A stretch of DNA of 64,000 nucleotides from an uncultured Verrucomicrobiota bacterium (GTDB lineage: Bacteria > Verrucomicrobiota > Verrucomicrobiia > Verrucomicrobiales > DEV007), in contig CACIUL010000001.1 in the NCBI GenBank assembly GCA_902589825.1, forward strand, positions 1 to 64,000, read 5' to 3'. A program made the translations under genes and the position numbers. Every line of letters begins with the position of its first letter. Positions within the stretch are counted from its first letter, which is position 1. Under the pieces are notes generated by a model. The model was not told the origin of the DNA, ran no database searches, and saw nothing but the letters and a program-made list of their open reading frames with translations. Positions 17,720 to 27,706 of the stretch are shown one piece after another.

Positions 17720-18946
17720 CTACCCCTTCAATAAGCCCATATCCTTCTCACTGCTCCCAAAGCGCTCTTTGTCGATGTTATGCTTATGAAGTAACTCCAG
17801 GTACAGGTTGCAGAGCGGCGTGGGCTTCTCAAGAACCGTGTGGACCTGGTGGCGGTATCCGCCTCCTGCGACAATGATGGGGAGGTTGTTGCAGGTGTGA
17901 TTGGAAGCATCGCCGAAATTACTGCCCATTACCACGGTGGTGTGGTCGAGTAACGTGCCATTCCCTTCCTTGATCTGGTCCATCTCGAACAGGAAGCGGT
18001 TGAAGTGTCTGAGGGTGTCGATTTCGATCTTGCTCAACTGATCAATCTTGTTGGCCTGTCCACCATGGTGGGAGAGGGAGTGCCAGCCTCCAGTGGCCCC
18101 GGGCACCTTGATAGCCCCGTCGATCCAGTCCATGGACAGGGTGATGACCCGGGTCGAGTCGGTCCGGAACGCGAGCTTGGCCAGCTCGAAGAGGTTGTTG
18201 AGCTTGGTGGAAAAGGCGAACTCCGGGTCGTCGCTGAGGGATTTCTCCACCTTGGGCTTCTCGGCATTGAGCCAGAACTTTTCGTGATTTAGCTGTATTT
18301 CCAGTTCCTTGATCACTGCCTGGTAGCTGTCCAGCTTGCCTGCATTGGCTCCTTTTATGCGTAAATGTGCTAAGTCGCGATGCAGATTATTCAGGATATT
18401 TTGGTCATTTTGGAGCTGGAGTTTCCTGGTCCGCAGATCCTCTTCGCCAAAGAGCATCTCAAAGATCTTTTCCTCCTCATGCATTGGCGGAATCGCTGAA
18501 CCCCGGTCATTCCATGATATCCCCCAACCCCGGTCGTAGATGCTGAAGTTGAGGAAGGGGAATCGGGTTCCGCCACCCATTTCGCGGGCCATGACCTGAT
18601 CGAGCGACATGCCATTAACGAAGGTGGGTGACTCGGGGCTCGGGCTCCCTGTGAGGAAAGATTTTTCCGAGTCGTGGTTGCTCGTGTCCATCCCGGGGTG
18701 AAAGAGGTTGCCGAAGATGGTCATTTTTTCCGGTGTCTGCATACCCTTCAGGTATAAGGAGCTGGCAAGGTCCTCCCGTTTTCCGGGAAAGAAGTAAGGT
18801 GCATAAAACCCAAGGCAACTGCAGATGAAAATGATCCGTTGCGGGGGTGGGTTCTTTTTAGTTGCCGCCTTCAGACCGAGTGAATGCAGGGCAAAGGGAA
18901 GAGCTGCCCCGAATTTGAGGAAGTCTTTTCTGCTGATATCTTTCAT
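17720..18946 (-). CDS. DUF1552 family protein (pair B)
   Basis: The 408-residue product starts with a Tat-like signal in which the pair is Arg-Lys (SRKDFLKFG at 5-13) rather than Arg-Arg, a variant that can still use Tat. The HxxSHH motif is intact at H289-S-L-S-H-H294, and TDSTR is at 262-266. Its ATG overlaps the stop of the upstream DUF1592 gene (ATGA, 18943-18946), so the two are translationally coupled. It ends 16 nt from the convergent orphan gene. The function of the family is unknown; tight coupling here argues that the two proteins work together in fixed ratio. Confidence 0.88.
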   Translation of the reverse strand: MKDISRKDFLKFGAALPFALHSLGLKAATKKNPPPQRIIFICSCLGFYAPYFFPGKREDLASSLYLKGMQTPEKMTIFGNLFHPGMDTSNHDSEKSFLTGSPSPESPTFVNGMSLDQVMAREMGGGTRFPFLNFSIYDRGWGISWNDRGSAIPPMHEEEKIFEMLFGEEDLRTRKLQLQNDQNILNNLHRDLAHLRIKGANAGKLDSYQAVIKELEIQLNHEKFWLNAEKPKVEKSLSDDPEFAFSTKLNNLFELAKLAFRTDSTRVITLSMDWIDGAIKVPGATGGWHSLSHHGGQANKIDQLSKIEIDTLRHFNRFLFEMDQIKEGNGTLLDHTTVVMGSNFGDASNHTCNNLPIIVAGGGYRHQVHTVLEKPTPLCNLYLELLHKHNIDKERFGSSEKDMGLLKG

Positions 18947-21789
18947 GAACGCTCTCCGGTCAGTGAATAGACAAGGGTCTTTGTGATCAGGTCCTTAATG
19001 CGGCATTGATCGGGCTTATCCGGGATCATTGCGTAAAGATGAAGGCGCTGTACAAGATCCGGCTGATACCCATTGGCATATTCAAAGAGTTTCTTGATAA
19101 AGTTATAGGCGATCTTCCTGTGATCGGAAAGCAGGATCTGCTTCAACCCGAACACATCCTGGAAGCCCGCTCCGTTTATTTCCCCGGAGGAATCCACATT
19201 TCCTGCCAGGTTGTAATAGCCTTTTGGCCTGTATTGGAAAGTTCCCCCATGGGGTTTCTTGACCCGGTATCTCGTTCGCCACTGCCCGGTGGCATCAAAA
19301 TTCTCCAGGGCGAAGCCATAGGGATCGATGCTCTTGTGGCAGGCATAACAGGCTTGGCTCTTCTTGTGCTCCTCGATTTGTTCCCGGAGGGTGACCGCTT
19401 GCTTTCCGTGCTCCGGTTCAATTACTTCAATGTTCTCCGGGGGAGCGGAAAGGGTGTTTCCCGCAATATTTTTGGAGATCCACGCGCCGCGCAGGATAGG
19501 CGAAGTGTCAAAGCCAGCCGCTGTGACCTTCAGTACACTTCCCATGGTCAACAACCCGCCCCGGGGAACGCTAGGCTCGAAGTTTACCTTGCGCAGGTGC
19601 TGCCCGATGACGCCATCAATGCCGTAGTGCTGGGCCAGTCGCTGATTAAGAATGGAGAAATCCGAGTCAATCAGGTGTCCGATCGGCAGGTTTTCCTGGA
19701 TCAGGTAATTGAGGTAGGCCTCAGTCTCGAGTGGCAGGTAGTGATTGAGCAGGTCGTTATAGGCCGGGTAGAGCTTGAGGGATGGGGCAATCTTGTTAAA
19801 GGAACGAAGGTTGAGCCATTGGTCACAGAAGGAGTGAATCATGGCCTGGCTTTTGTCGTCTTTGAGCATACGGTCAACTTGATCCGGTATGCTTCGAGCC
19901 GAGAGTTGTTGCTTTTCTGCCAGCTCCAAGAGTGTGTTGTCAGGAACTGAAAGCCAGAAGATCCGCGCAAGATCGGCTGCTATCTTGTAAGAGTCGTTTT
20001 TATGCTCGCCAGGAGCCATAAGGAAGCGGTGGGAGCAAAGGATCGCCTTGAGTCCAGCCTTGGTTGCTGTGACAAAATCACCACCTTTTTCCAGAGATTG
20101 GAGACCTACCGTGTAATACGGAGCGAGTTCCTCATCGCTTAAGCTGGAGGAGAAAGCCTTTTTCGCAAAGTTCCTGATCACCATCCTAAGCTTCTCTGGC
20201 GAGGGGTCAGCTACCGAGATAACTTGGCTGGAATCATTTACTGGCAGGGAAGCCATGACATCGAGCTTGCCAATGGATGCGAGGGAGCGGCCGTCCAGGG
20301 AATGAGCGTCGGTGACCAAAAACCTGATAAAGCGCTTAGTGGTTTTCTCCGGAAAGAGGATCGGTTGCTCGCTGGCCAGCCGGATCTCCAGTGCCCCGGT
20401 CATCAAGGGTTTTCCCCAGGATATCCCGTCCTCGGAGAGATGAATGGCGAATGACTTGACCTGTCCATTCCCGTTGCCTCCCGACCAGGTGGCATAATTG
20501 AGCCCCTCGATTGCCTTGCCTGCGGGATTTTCCAGAATGACGTAGTGTGGAGGCTTGGCAAGGGTCGGCTTGAAACGGGTGTGCCAAAAGGTCCGGTTGG
20601 AACCGTCCAGCATCCTCTCCTTTTCCATTCCCTCCTGGAAACTGCTTACGGTAACGCTTCCCCCGATGGCCTTGAGGTTGGTGTGTGAAGTGGAAACCCT
20701 AAGATGTTCCCGTGCTGGAACCTTCAGGGGCAGGTTACCGAAAATGTTCCGGTAGGAAATGGGAGGCCATTGGTCAAGAACGGGTCCGCGAACCTTCAAC
20801 TGCTTTATATAGGCCCCTTGATTACCGTTTTTTTGGCGGAAATTGTGCTTGGAGTAACAGTGTACCGAGACATTTTCCCCGGGCCGAAGAAACACGGTTA
20901 CTTTATGTGACTTTATTTCCCGGTTTCCGAGGGAAATCACATCGAGAAGGCGCTGGGGCTGGGGGCGATCATCGGCGTAGTAGTATTTACCAGCGAAGAC
21001 CTCAATACTTACATCCTCCGGGAAGTCGCCCAGTTTCATGGCGTCAAAAGTCAGCTCATACCATCCCGGAACAGGTGGGTCAAAGTTGTCATAGAAGAAG
21101 GAGTAACTGTTGCCGTTGTTGGCACGGGTCCAGGAGAAGAGGATGCCCTCCTTGTAAGGGCGGGTGTAGATGTTATAGGTTGCGTGGCTGTCCTTGATCT
21201 TGTTTGTCACCCAAGTCCTCTCTGGGGTAAATCCCTTATCAGGTAAGGCGAACTCGAGCATGGCGTCCGTTGCTGCAAAATAGGAGCTGAGCATCTCCCT
21301 GGTCAGCTTGATCCTGCGATCCGAATCAAAGTCATTGGTGCCCCGGTCCTCCGGAATCTCTCCGGTCAGGTCGAGCTTGACGCCCAGTAAATCATTTACC
21401 GATTGAACGAACTCATGACGACTGATCCGGCGGTAGGAATCACGAGCTCTTCCTGCCTGGCGCTGCGCCAGCCAATTCAACATGAGTTTCTTCTCTTCGG
21501 CACTTGGGTGCTTCTTGTTTTTGGGCGGCATCTTCGCCGTAATCAGATGCTCAAAGATTATCGAGCTGTCAGCATTGTCTTTTCCCAGTAGAAGGACTAA
21601 ATCCAAATCTCCCTTCTTCGTCTCCCCATCATGACAATCAAAACAGTGGTTCTCAAACTGCACCAAAGCCGCTTCCTCTAGCTTTCTGAAAGCTGCAGGA
21701 TTGGCTTCCGAAGCAACCACAATGGTCAAAAAACATATCCACGCAATGGCAGCTGTACAGATATGGTTCCCAACATGTCTGTGCTTCAT
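18943..21789 (-). CDS. DUF1592-type cytochrome protein with inserted F5/8C-like domain (pair B)
   Basis: The frame opens at 21825, but ATG 21789 gives the better signal peptide and a 948-residue protein. The N-terminal haem motif is C49-F-D-C-H53 (HDGETKKGDL follows), and a second, CYACH, lies in the DUF1588 part before KSIDPYGFALE. Compared with its paralogues it is about 100 residues longer. Residues about 376-514 look like an F5/8 type C (discoidin) domain: MLDGSNRTFWHTRF, then IHLSEDGISW and FIRFLV, placed just before DUF1595/DUF1592. Such domains usually bind glycans or lipids, so this copy may be targeted to a specific polysaccharide. It is coupled to its DUF1552 partner by an ATGA overlap. 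Confidence 0.9.
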   Translation of the reverse strand: MKHRHVGNHICTAAIAWICFLTIVVASEANPAAFRKLEEAALVQFENHCFDCHDGETKKGDLDLVLLLGKDNADSSIIFEHLITAKMPPKNKKHPSAEEKKLMLNWLAQRQAGRARDSYRRISRHEFVQSVNDLLGVKLDLTGEIPEDRGTNDFDSDRRIKLTREMLSSYFAATDAMLEFALPDKGFTPERTWVTNKIKDSHATYNIYTRPYKEGILFSWTRANNGNSYSFFYDNFDPPVPGWYELTFDAMKLGDFPEDVSIEVFAGKYYYADDRPQPQRLLDVISLGNREIKSHKVTVFLRPGENVSVHCYSKHNFRQKNGNQGAYIKQLKVRGPVLDQWPPISYRNIFGNLPLKVPAREHLRVSTSHTNLKAIGGSVTVSSFQEGMEKERMLDGSNRTFWHTRFKPTLAKPPHYVILENPAGKAIEGLNYATWSGGNGNGQVKSFAIHLSEDGISWGKPLMTGALEIRLASEQPILFPEKTTKRFIRFLVTDAHSLDGRSLASIGKLDVMASLPVNDSSQVISVADPSPEKLRMVIRNFAKKAFSSSLSDEELAPYYTVGLQSLEKGGDFVTATKAGLKAILCSHRFLMAPGEHKNDSYKIAADLARIFWLSVPDNTLLELAEKQQLSARSIPDQVDRMLKDDKSQAMIHSFCDQWLNLRSFNKIAPSLKLYPAYNDLLNHYLPLETEAYLNYLIQENLPIGHLIDSDFSILNQRLAQHYGIDGVIGQHLRKVNFEPSVPRGGLLTMGSVLKVTAAGFDTSPILRGAWISKNIAGNTLSAPPENIEVIEPEHGKQAVTLREQIEEHKKSQACYACHKSIDPYGFALENFDATGQWRTRYRVKKPHGGTFQYRPKGYYNLAGNVDSSGEINGAGFQDVFGLKQILLSDHRKIAYNFIKKLFEYANGYQPDLVQRLHLYAMIPDKPDQCRIKDLITKTLVYSLTGERS

Positions 21790-21889
21790 CTTATCTCTGG
21801 AAATGTACCGAGTGGTTCCAGCCAAGTCAAAGGCACATCTATGCTACGCCCTTGATCAGGAGAAGAAACCACCTCGGTTATCCATTCCT

Positions 21890-23848
21890 TTAGCTGAGAT
21901 CCTCAATTGCCAAGTGTCCCGCCGAACTTCTCACCTTGGGATCCAAGCCTTTAAGAATTTTCGAACCTGGTTTTTGCAGGCCGATTTTGACGGTGTGCTT
22001 ACCCTTGCTGTAAACACGCGGTTGAAAGCGATTCCCTTTCGCCCGAGTGGTATAAAGCACCTCCTTCGTCGCCTCTTCGACAACCTGCACCACGGGGTTG
22101 ACTCCCTTTTCGAATCTCAACTCGGGCAACCAACCGGTGATCTTGCGCCCGTCGTTGGCATCCTGATCGATGGTGATCGGCCAGCCAGGGTATTGTACTT
22201 TATCACCATCAGTCACATCACAGAAGCGCGGCCAACACTCGAAGGTCACCTTGCGGGCCTTCTTATTGAAACGGGCGATACCATACCCATCAGCACGCTT
22301 TTTCTCATCATTACGGTTCTCAGGATTAGCATAAGCCAGCATTGAAATCTTGTTACCCAGGCCGTCCTTAAAATCACCAGTCCAAGGCAAAGGACTATTG
22401 GGCACCGGATTGGGTCCTGCCTTCTCATCCTTAGGGTGCCACCAACGACCATAGATGGTATTGACTAATGCTGGTCCCGTAAAACCGTAGGGACCATCAC
22501 CATGCTTGGTAATCCCGTGTTTCACCACAACGGCCAAGTGCTGATCTCCACACAAGTGCACGGCCCAGGCCCGGCGGACCAGTGCAAGCGCCCGGCGACT
22601 TGGGGTTTGCGGCCAGCCATTGCAATCCAAGTCGGCAAGTAATCGACTTTTGGGACCGCCATGCATGTGTACTGCACCGCAAAAAGCCGTTTGGGACAGA
22701 ACCCCCTTCATCTCGGTATCAGTCCAGTCGGCCGACCAATCCTCGAGAAATTTTTCCTGCCTGGGGCCAAGTAATTCCAATCCGGGAAGATCAATCTTTT
22801 TTGGATCATACTTTGGATCGTTAATATGGTCAGGGCGCGGCCCCATCTTGGGGATCTTGCCTGCTGGACCACTTTTAAATTTGCGGTCTTCCAATATGGC
22901 AAAATCCACCCCCCCCACGTTCAGCCGGGTAAAGTATACGCCAATATCACGATCCACCGGTTTCGGATCCACTGGATCAGGCAGGTTTGAAGTCTGCTGG
23001 CGCTGAACCTGGTTCACGTAATCGACAGGATATCGATATCCGCCATCAGCATCACCCCGGATACTGGATCGCTTGCCGCTCTCGCCCCAAACGTTCCCAT
23101 GACCCACATCATGGTCATCGGGGATGCAAATGGTTGGACGGTCTCGAATGATATCACGATATTGAAGTCCAAACTCAATCCAACCCGTCGTATGCTCTGT
23201 ATGACGATAATGCTGGTCACCTCCAAAAAACAGAAGGTCAGGGTCATGACGGCGCAGATTATCAACAATCTCCTTGCGAGGCCCATTCGTGCGGCTCGAG
23301 TTACATGAGAGATTGGCAACGACAATCTCATCCTTATTGGAGGGATCGCGACGTACCAGGCCCTCAAATTTCGCTTTTTCGCCGTGCACAACCCGGTAAG
23401 GCACACTCTTGGTGTTATCCCATTTCTCAATCCGGAAATGCGCATCCCAGCCTGGATAATGCACCTCGGCCCTTGCCGCTTCAGACCACTTCCCATCGCG
23501 CTTAAATTCCAGCCGCGCTTCGCGTTTCTCTCCTGGTTTCAGTGGGAAGAGTTGAGCGCTTAATTTAAGCACCCCGTTTTGATGGGTGTACAAAGCAAAC
23601 GCCACCACTTTATCACGCGCCACATTGAGATTTGGGGGAGTTGATTTACGACCCCTTTTAAGCGGCGTGCCATTATTTCCTGGGCGCTTCCACCATTCTC
23701 CGGTCGTCAGCAGTTCCAAATTACTGAATTCAGCTCCAAAGGGCTTAACGGCCTCTTGGGCTCTCAGAAAGTCATTTGAAATCACCAGTGCACCCGCTCC
23801 AGCAACAGTCTTGATTGCCTTTCGGCGGTTCATGTTGGATCCGTTCAT
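21890..23848 (-). CDS. PhoD-like alkaline phosphatase/phosphodiesterase, exported
   Basis: A 652-residue protein with a Tat-like start (NRRKAIKTVAG at 7-17; the ATG six codons in is an alternative start). The metallophosphatase core shows GGDQHY around D211, the metal-binding DDHD at 244-247 and CGDQH at 433-437, all hallmarks of the PhoD family. PhoD enzymes need Ca and Fe and cleave phosphomono- and diesters outside the cytoplasm. It lies between a two-domain alpha/beta hydrolase (39 nt) and the pair B cytochrome gene. Together with the metallophosphoesterase and phosphodiester glycosidase near 3.6-7.7 kb, it is the third phosphate-releasing enzyme in the window. Confidence 0.88.
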   Translation of the reverse strand: MNGSNMNRRKAIKTVAGAGALVISNDFLRAQEAVKPFGAEFSNLELLTTGEWWKRPGNNGTPLKRGRKSTPPNLNVARDKVVAFALYTHQNGVLKLSAQLFPLKPGEKREARLEFKRDGKWSEAARAEVHYPGWDAHFRIEKWDNTKSVPYRVVHGEKAKFEGLVRRDPSNKDEIVVANLSCNSSRTNGPRKEIVDNLRRHDPDLLFFGGDQHYRHTEHTTGWIEFGLQYRDIIRDRPTICIPDDHDVGHGNVWGESGKRSSIRGDADGGYRYPVDYVNQVQRQQTSNLPDPVDPKPVDRDIGVYFTRLNVGGVDFAILEDRKFKSGPAGKIPKMGPRPDHINDPKYDPKKIDLPGLELLGPRQEKFLEDWSADWTDTEMKGVLSQTAFCGAVHMHGGPKSRLLADLDCNGWPQTPSRRALALVRRAWAVHLCGDQHLAVVVKHGITKHGDGPYGFTGPALVNTIYGRWWHPKDEKAGPNPVPNSPLPWTGDFKDGLGNKISMLAYANPENRNDEKKRADGYGIARFNKKARKVTFECWPRFCDVTDGDKVQYPGWPITIDQDANDGRKITGWLPELRFEKGVNPVVQVVEEATKEVLYTTRAKGNRFQPRVYSKGKHTVKIGLQKPGSKILKGLDPKVRSSAGHLAIEDLS

Positions 23849-23887
23849 ATTAAATTGCTTCCTTAGGTTAATTTTACTGGCTTTGAA

Positions 23888-25243
23888 TTATTTTCCCAGG
23901 GTGATTGTTGAGATGTTGACCCCTTTTGTCGGGGCATCATCAGCAATCCGTGTGTCCTGTGTATAGCAGGCAAGAAGAAGTCCCTGCTCATTGAATCGCA
24001 AACCAAGCCGTTGGAAGGCAGGCAAAGGGCGGTTCAGGATGGCCTTGGCCTCCTCATAGAGCTGATCCAGGGTCTTTGCCGGGTGGCCTTCCTTGTGGCT
24101 TCCCAGTTTCGCTCCCTTTTCACTCCAGCCGGTTTCTTTTCTTTTTCCCGGGGGCTTGCCGGGTGCTGCAGGCCTTTGGGGAGCGGAGAAGGACTTGTAG
24201 TTGCGTTCCACTACCTTGTTGTTTGCCACCACCACCTCGGTGACATTCCCGAAGCCCACCCAGCTCGACCAGCGCTTGCTGTAGGTATAGTTTCCTTGGC
24301 ACTCTTTTTTAAGCTTCTTCCATCGCTGCAGGCTCTTTTCCAGTTTGGCGAGCTTGAGCTTGTCGACTGGTTGCCCTTTGCCGGGGCCAGGGTCACGGCC
24401 CACGGGTTGTTGGGCCGGTTGAATCTTTGGAGATGCCGCGGAGGCTTTCTTCTGCTGGGGTTTTGTCGCGTGCTTGATCACGAAATCCACCAGGTTTTGG
24501 CTTTGAAACCAGCCCTTCCACATGTTGTGTCCCTGTCCCTTGACGACTTCCAGGATCATGGGGCCGCCGAGTTGATCGTAGCGTTGCTTGATGATGGCGG
24601 AGTTCTTGTCCAGCGGAACCACTCCGTCCTTGTCGCCGTGGATATGGAAGATAGGCACCTTCGCCTTGGCGAGGGAAGCCAGCCGGTCGATCGGATTGTG
24701 CCTGGCCAGCTCGGCTTCAAGTTGTCCGGCATTCAAGCCGTAGGCGCCGCAGGCCCGCCTGATCCCGGGATAACTGGCGATGTTGCATACCGGGTAGATA
24801 CCCGTGATACAGCGCACTTTGTCCGGGTTTTCCGCAGCCCAGCAGTATAGCATTAAGCCGCCACGGCTGCGTGCCAGCAGGCAGGCCTGTTCAGCCATTC
24901 CCCGTTTATTGACAAGGTGCTTATGCAGAGCCGAGTAGATTTTCCTTCCCTTCGGGCTGCCAAAGGATTCGCCGACATCCACCCCGGCAATGGCGATACC
25001 CGCCTTGAGGAATCGCTCAAACATCCACGTCTCCTCCTTACCGGGTAAACCGCGCAGCGTGGGGGCATACCAGACCCAGGGGACGGGTTGGCCGGCAACG
25101 TGCTTTTCCGGGAGGATCAAAAATGCGGTGTGCTTCTCAATGGTGAATACTTCGCCCTTGAGGGGCAGTTGTTTACCGGCAGCTTCAGGGGCAATGAGTG
25201 CCGCGAGGCCATACAGGGCCATGATGGTGAAGCATTTTTTCAT
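23888..25243 (-). CDS. Secreted alpha/beta hydrolase with extra C-terminal domain
   Basis: The 451-residue protein has a signal peptide (about 1-22). Its alpha/beta hydrolase part has the nucleophile elbow ARS126RGG, an acid in HGDKDGVVP (D204/D206) and a base H239 in GQGHNMW, as in prolyl-oligopeptidase-like esterases. After a Pro/Gln/Lys linker (about 262-290), residues about 295-451 form a separate domain with conserved Trp, Tyr and Cys (LQRWKKLKKECQGNYTY, then WSSWVGFGNVTEVVV). I do not recognise a named family for it; it resembles small DUF6174-like secreted domains. It is 43 nt downstream of the pair C cytochrome gene. The hydrolase call is good; the C-terminal role is unknown. Confidence 0.82.
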   Translation of the reverse strand: MKKCFTIMALYGLAALIAPEAAGKQLPLKGEVFTIEKHTAFLILPEKHVAGQPVPWVWYAPTLRGLPGKEETWMFERFLKAGIAIAGVDVGESFGSPKGRKIYSALHKHLVNKRGMAEQACLLARSRGGLMLYCWAAENPDKVRCITGIYPVCNIASYPGIRRACGAYGLNAGQLEAELARHNPIDRLASLAKAKVPIFHIHGDKDGVVPLDKNSAIIKQRYDQLGGPMILEVVKGQGHNMWKGWFQSQNLVDFVIKHATKPQQKKASAASPKIQPAQQPVGRDPGPGKGQPVDKLKLAKLEKSLQRWKKLKKECQGNYTYSKRWSSWVGFGNVTEVVVANNKVVERNYKSFSAPQRPAAPGKPPGKRKETGWSEKGAKLGSHKEGHPAKTLDQLYEEAKAILNRPLPAFQRLGLRFNEQGLLLACYTQDTRIADDAPTKGVNISTITLGK

Positions 25244-25286
25244 TTGAAAAGCTTGCCAGTATATTGGGTTCCCGCAAGAAGATCGA

Positions 25287-27650
25287 TCACTTTCCTGCCC
25301 GATTATGCGCCACTTTCCGGTAAAGAAAAGCGTCAGAGGTAAGAAGGGAGGTAAGAAGGGCTTTCATGCTACCGCCATTGTTCTTGTAGGCGCGATGGGC
25401 GGCCTGTAGTGCGGGTGCGTCCTCGAGAGTCTCGTTGCGACCCATCCAGAAGCGGAAGACATGGCGAACAAAGACCTGTTCAACCCGCTCGCTGGCGGCC
25501 AGCTTGTCTATCATTTCCAGGGCGTTTTTCACCGGGCCGTTTAAGGAAGGGTCTCCACTGTCAATGATCTCCCCCGAGGCATCCACGGGCTTACCCTGCT
25601 CGGTGGTGCGCCGCAGGCCAAGGTGGTTATACATTTCAAAAGGAAGCCCCAGGGGATCCATCTTGCGGTGGCAACGCCAGCATTCTTGTACCCGGGTGAC
25701 TCGCATGCGTTCGCGTAGGGTGTTCGTTGGCTCGTCGGGCAGTTGGGCGTCTACGGTGATTGGAATATCCGGTATACCTCCGCCGAGCAGGCGCTCCCTG
25801 ATCCACTTGCCGCGAAGAATGGCATGGTTATCCATGGCGTCGGAATGGGAAACCAGCCAGGAGGGATGGGTCAGGACGCCCATGCGCTCCTCCCTGGGGA
25901 TGCTCACCAGCGTGCGGGCAACTTTGCCGTTGGTAAATTTGACTGCCGGGATACGGACTTTGATTGGCTGACCTTTGGGAAGCACGATTTGGCCAAGTTC
26001 CTCCGGAGAAGGCGCTTTTTTCTTTTCCCCTTTCTTTTGGGGCGGCGGTTTGCGCAGCTTTTCCCGCGTGCTGAAGTAGAGAAGGTCACTGCCGGGGTCG
26101 AGGATGAAGCGATCCGTGGTAAGAAGCTCCTTAAGCACCTGCTTGTCTTCCTGCAGGATGAGCTCAATCAACCGGTCCACGCTGGCGGTCATGCCGAACA
26201 TTACGTTGGGATGCTTGCCTCCCCCGCCGGCTTTTGACAGGGCCTTGGCGTCCTTGCAGACGCCGCCTGCCAGATTGTAATCAAAATATTCATGGAAGAA
26301 CTGGAGGAGGCGGGGCTTGCGGATGCTCTCATCGGATAGGATGCGGGTGACTTCGCGTTTGATGTCGTCGCGTGTCTTGAGGCGGCCTTCCTTGAGAGAT
26401 CCCTTGAGTTCCGCATCCGGCTTGAGGTAGCTGAAAGCACTATTTATAGCGAGGGCAAGCTCGTGTCCATGGAGCATGACCCGCCCGTATTTATCCGGCT
26501 TGCCATATTCAGCCAATTCCGGACGGAACAGGGCATCACGGTCAAGGAAGATGGGAGTGAGGCCGAGGATTACGCCATCCTTGAGACCAAGGTTGGCGAC
26601 GGATTTTTTGAGGATGTTCAGGTAGGTATCGGATTCCTCCCTGGAAGGCTCGCGGAAGGTAAGGGACTCGAACAGATAATTGACGGCGGAGCGTAGTTTC
26701 TCTTCAGAGGGGTTTTCCTCCTGGACGAGTTCATAAACAGGAGTGAGTGGCCGCATTACCTCCTCATGATAAAAAAGGCTTTCAATGGTTCCCCGGATGT
26801 CAACGTCCTTGTATTTCGCGGGTAATTTCCCGGTTAACTGGTAGGGCTCAATCTTTGGGCCATAGGCCATGAAGCGAACGATGTCCTCGGCCCGGCTGGC
26901 GATCTGGGAAGCCTGGGCGCCATTCACGGAATAAAGCGCCGGGTAACTCCGCAAGCCATGATCCCCCGTTGTATCAAGGATTGCGGAAAATCCCGTAATC
27001 GCTGCCGCGTAGGCAGCGGAACCGCCCACCTGCCCCTTAATTCTATCCAGTCCATAATACACCTTCACTTCACCCTGATTATTCCATGGAATGTGATCTC
27101 CTCGGGTTCTCAGGCCCGGGGTTTTCGGGTTGTATGCCGGCTCCTTGTTGATCAGTTCATTAAACCGCACGAGGTGTTCCTGCGGGTGAATGCGCCAGAT
27201 ACGCGCCGGTGTGGAAGCCGGTTCAAGATCTTTCGGCAGTTTTCCGAACAGCAGATCGTGGTCCAGATGGTTTGCCTTCGCCGGCCGGCGGTGGGCATCA
27301 AAACCACCCTTGTCTTTCATTAATTGCTCCATTTCTCCCAGGATCCATTGCGAAACATGCCTACGATCGATCGCTCCGGGCTGGTTCTTTTTCTTTCTTG
27401 GCGGCATTTCCTTGAGGGCCACCTGTTCCCAGATACTCTTCCAGGTGGTGAAATTTTCCGTGCTTACCACGGTCAGTTCCTCAAAGGAGAGGTTACCTTT
27501 CTTGGTTTCCCCGTCATGGCAGTCGAGGCAATAGTTCTCAAAGAATGGCTGGACGACCGAGGAAAAGGAGGGCTTGGCGGCTAATAGAGTGACCGGCAGG
27601 AGAAAGGATCCCAGAACGGTCAGGATGAAGGGGCAAAAGCGTATTTTCAT
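25287..27650 (-). CDS. DUF1592-type cytochrome protein (pair C, divergent)
   Basis: The frame begins at 27680, but the ATG at 27650 starts a clean signal peptide, giving 787 residues. Haem motifs are C41-L-D-C-H45 (then DGETKKGNLSF) and CWRCH before RKMDPLGLPFE. It is the shortest copy here, and its middle lacks the long beta-rich section of pairs A and B; the DUF1592 stretch is poorly matched to the others. It carries a Lys/Pro-rich linker (PPPQKKGEKKKAPSPEE) before the DUF1588 part. Gene order is DUF1552 first, then this gene, opposite to pair B. Its partner also has a degenerate motif, so pair C may have shifted in function. Confidence 0.88.
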   Translation of the reverse strand: MKIRFCPFILTVLGSFLLPVTLLAAKPSFSSVVQPFFENYCLDCHDGETKKGNLSFEELTVVSTENFTTWKSIWEQVALKEMPPRKKKNQPGAIDRRHVSQWILGEMEQLMKDKGGFDAHRRPAKANHLDHDLLFGKLPKDLEPASTPARIWRIHPQEHLVRFNELINKEPAYNPKTPGLRTRGDHIPWNNQGEVKVYYGLDRIKGQVGGSAAYAAAITGFSAILDTTGDHGLRSYPALYSVNGAQASQIASRAEDIVRFMAYGPKIEPYQLTGKLPAKYKDVDIRGTIESLFYHEEVMRPLTPVYELVQEENPSEEKLRSAVNYLFESLTFREPSREESDTYLNILKKSVANLGLKDGVILGLTPIFLDRDALFRPELAEYGKPDKYGRVMLHGHELALAINSAFSYLKPDAELKGSLKEGRLKTRDDIKREVTRILSDESIRKPRLLQFFHEYFDYNLAGGVCKDAKALSKAGGGGKHPNVMFGMTASVDRLIELILQEDKQVLKELLTTDRFILDPGSDLLYFSTREKLRKPPPQKKGEKKKAPSPEELGQIVLPKGQPIKVRIPAVKFTNGKVARTLVSIPREERMGVLTHPSWLVSHSDAMDNHAILRGKWIRERLLGGGIPDIPITVDAQLPDEPTNTLRERMRVTRVQECWRCHRKMDPLGLPFEMYNHLGLRRTTEQGKPVDASGEIIDSGDPSLNGPVKNALEMIDKLAASERVEQVFVRHVFRFWMGRNETLEDAPALQAAHRAYKNNGGSMKALLTSLLTSDAFLYRKVAHNRAGK

Positions 27651-27706
27651 TATCTCATGCCATGGCTTCGATACAATCACGCTGCCGCGACGCGAAATGA
27701 AGCAGC

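Noticed and set aside
19006..19950. 314-codon plus-strand ORF
   Set aside because: Antisense to the pair B DUF1592 gene, with no recognisable features.
21701..22345. 214-codon plus-strand ORF between two minus-strand genes
   Set aside because: It overlaps the PhoD-like coding region and lacks a credible start or motif.
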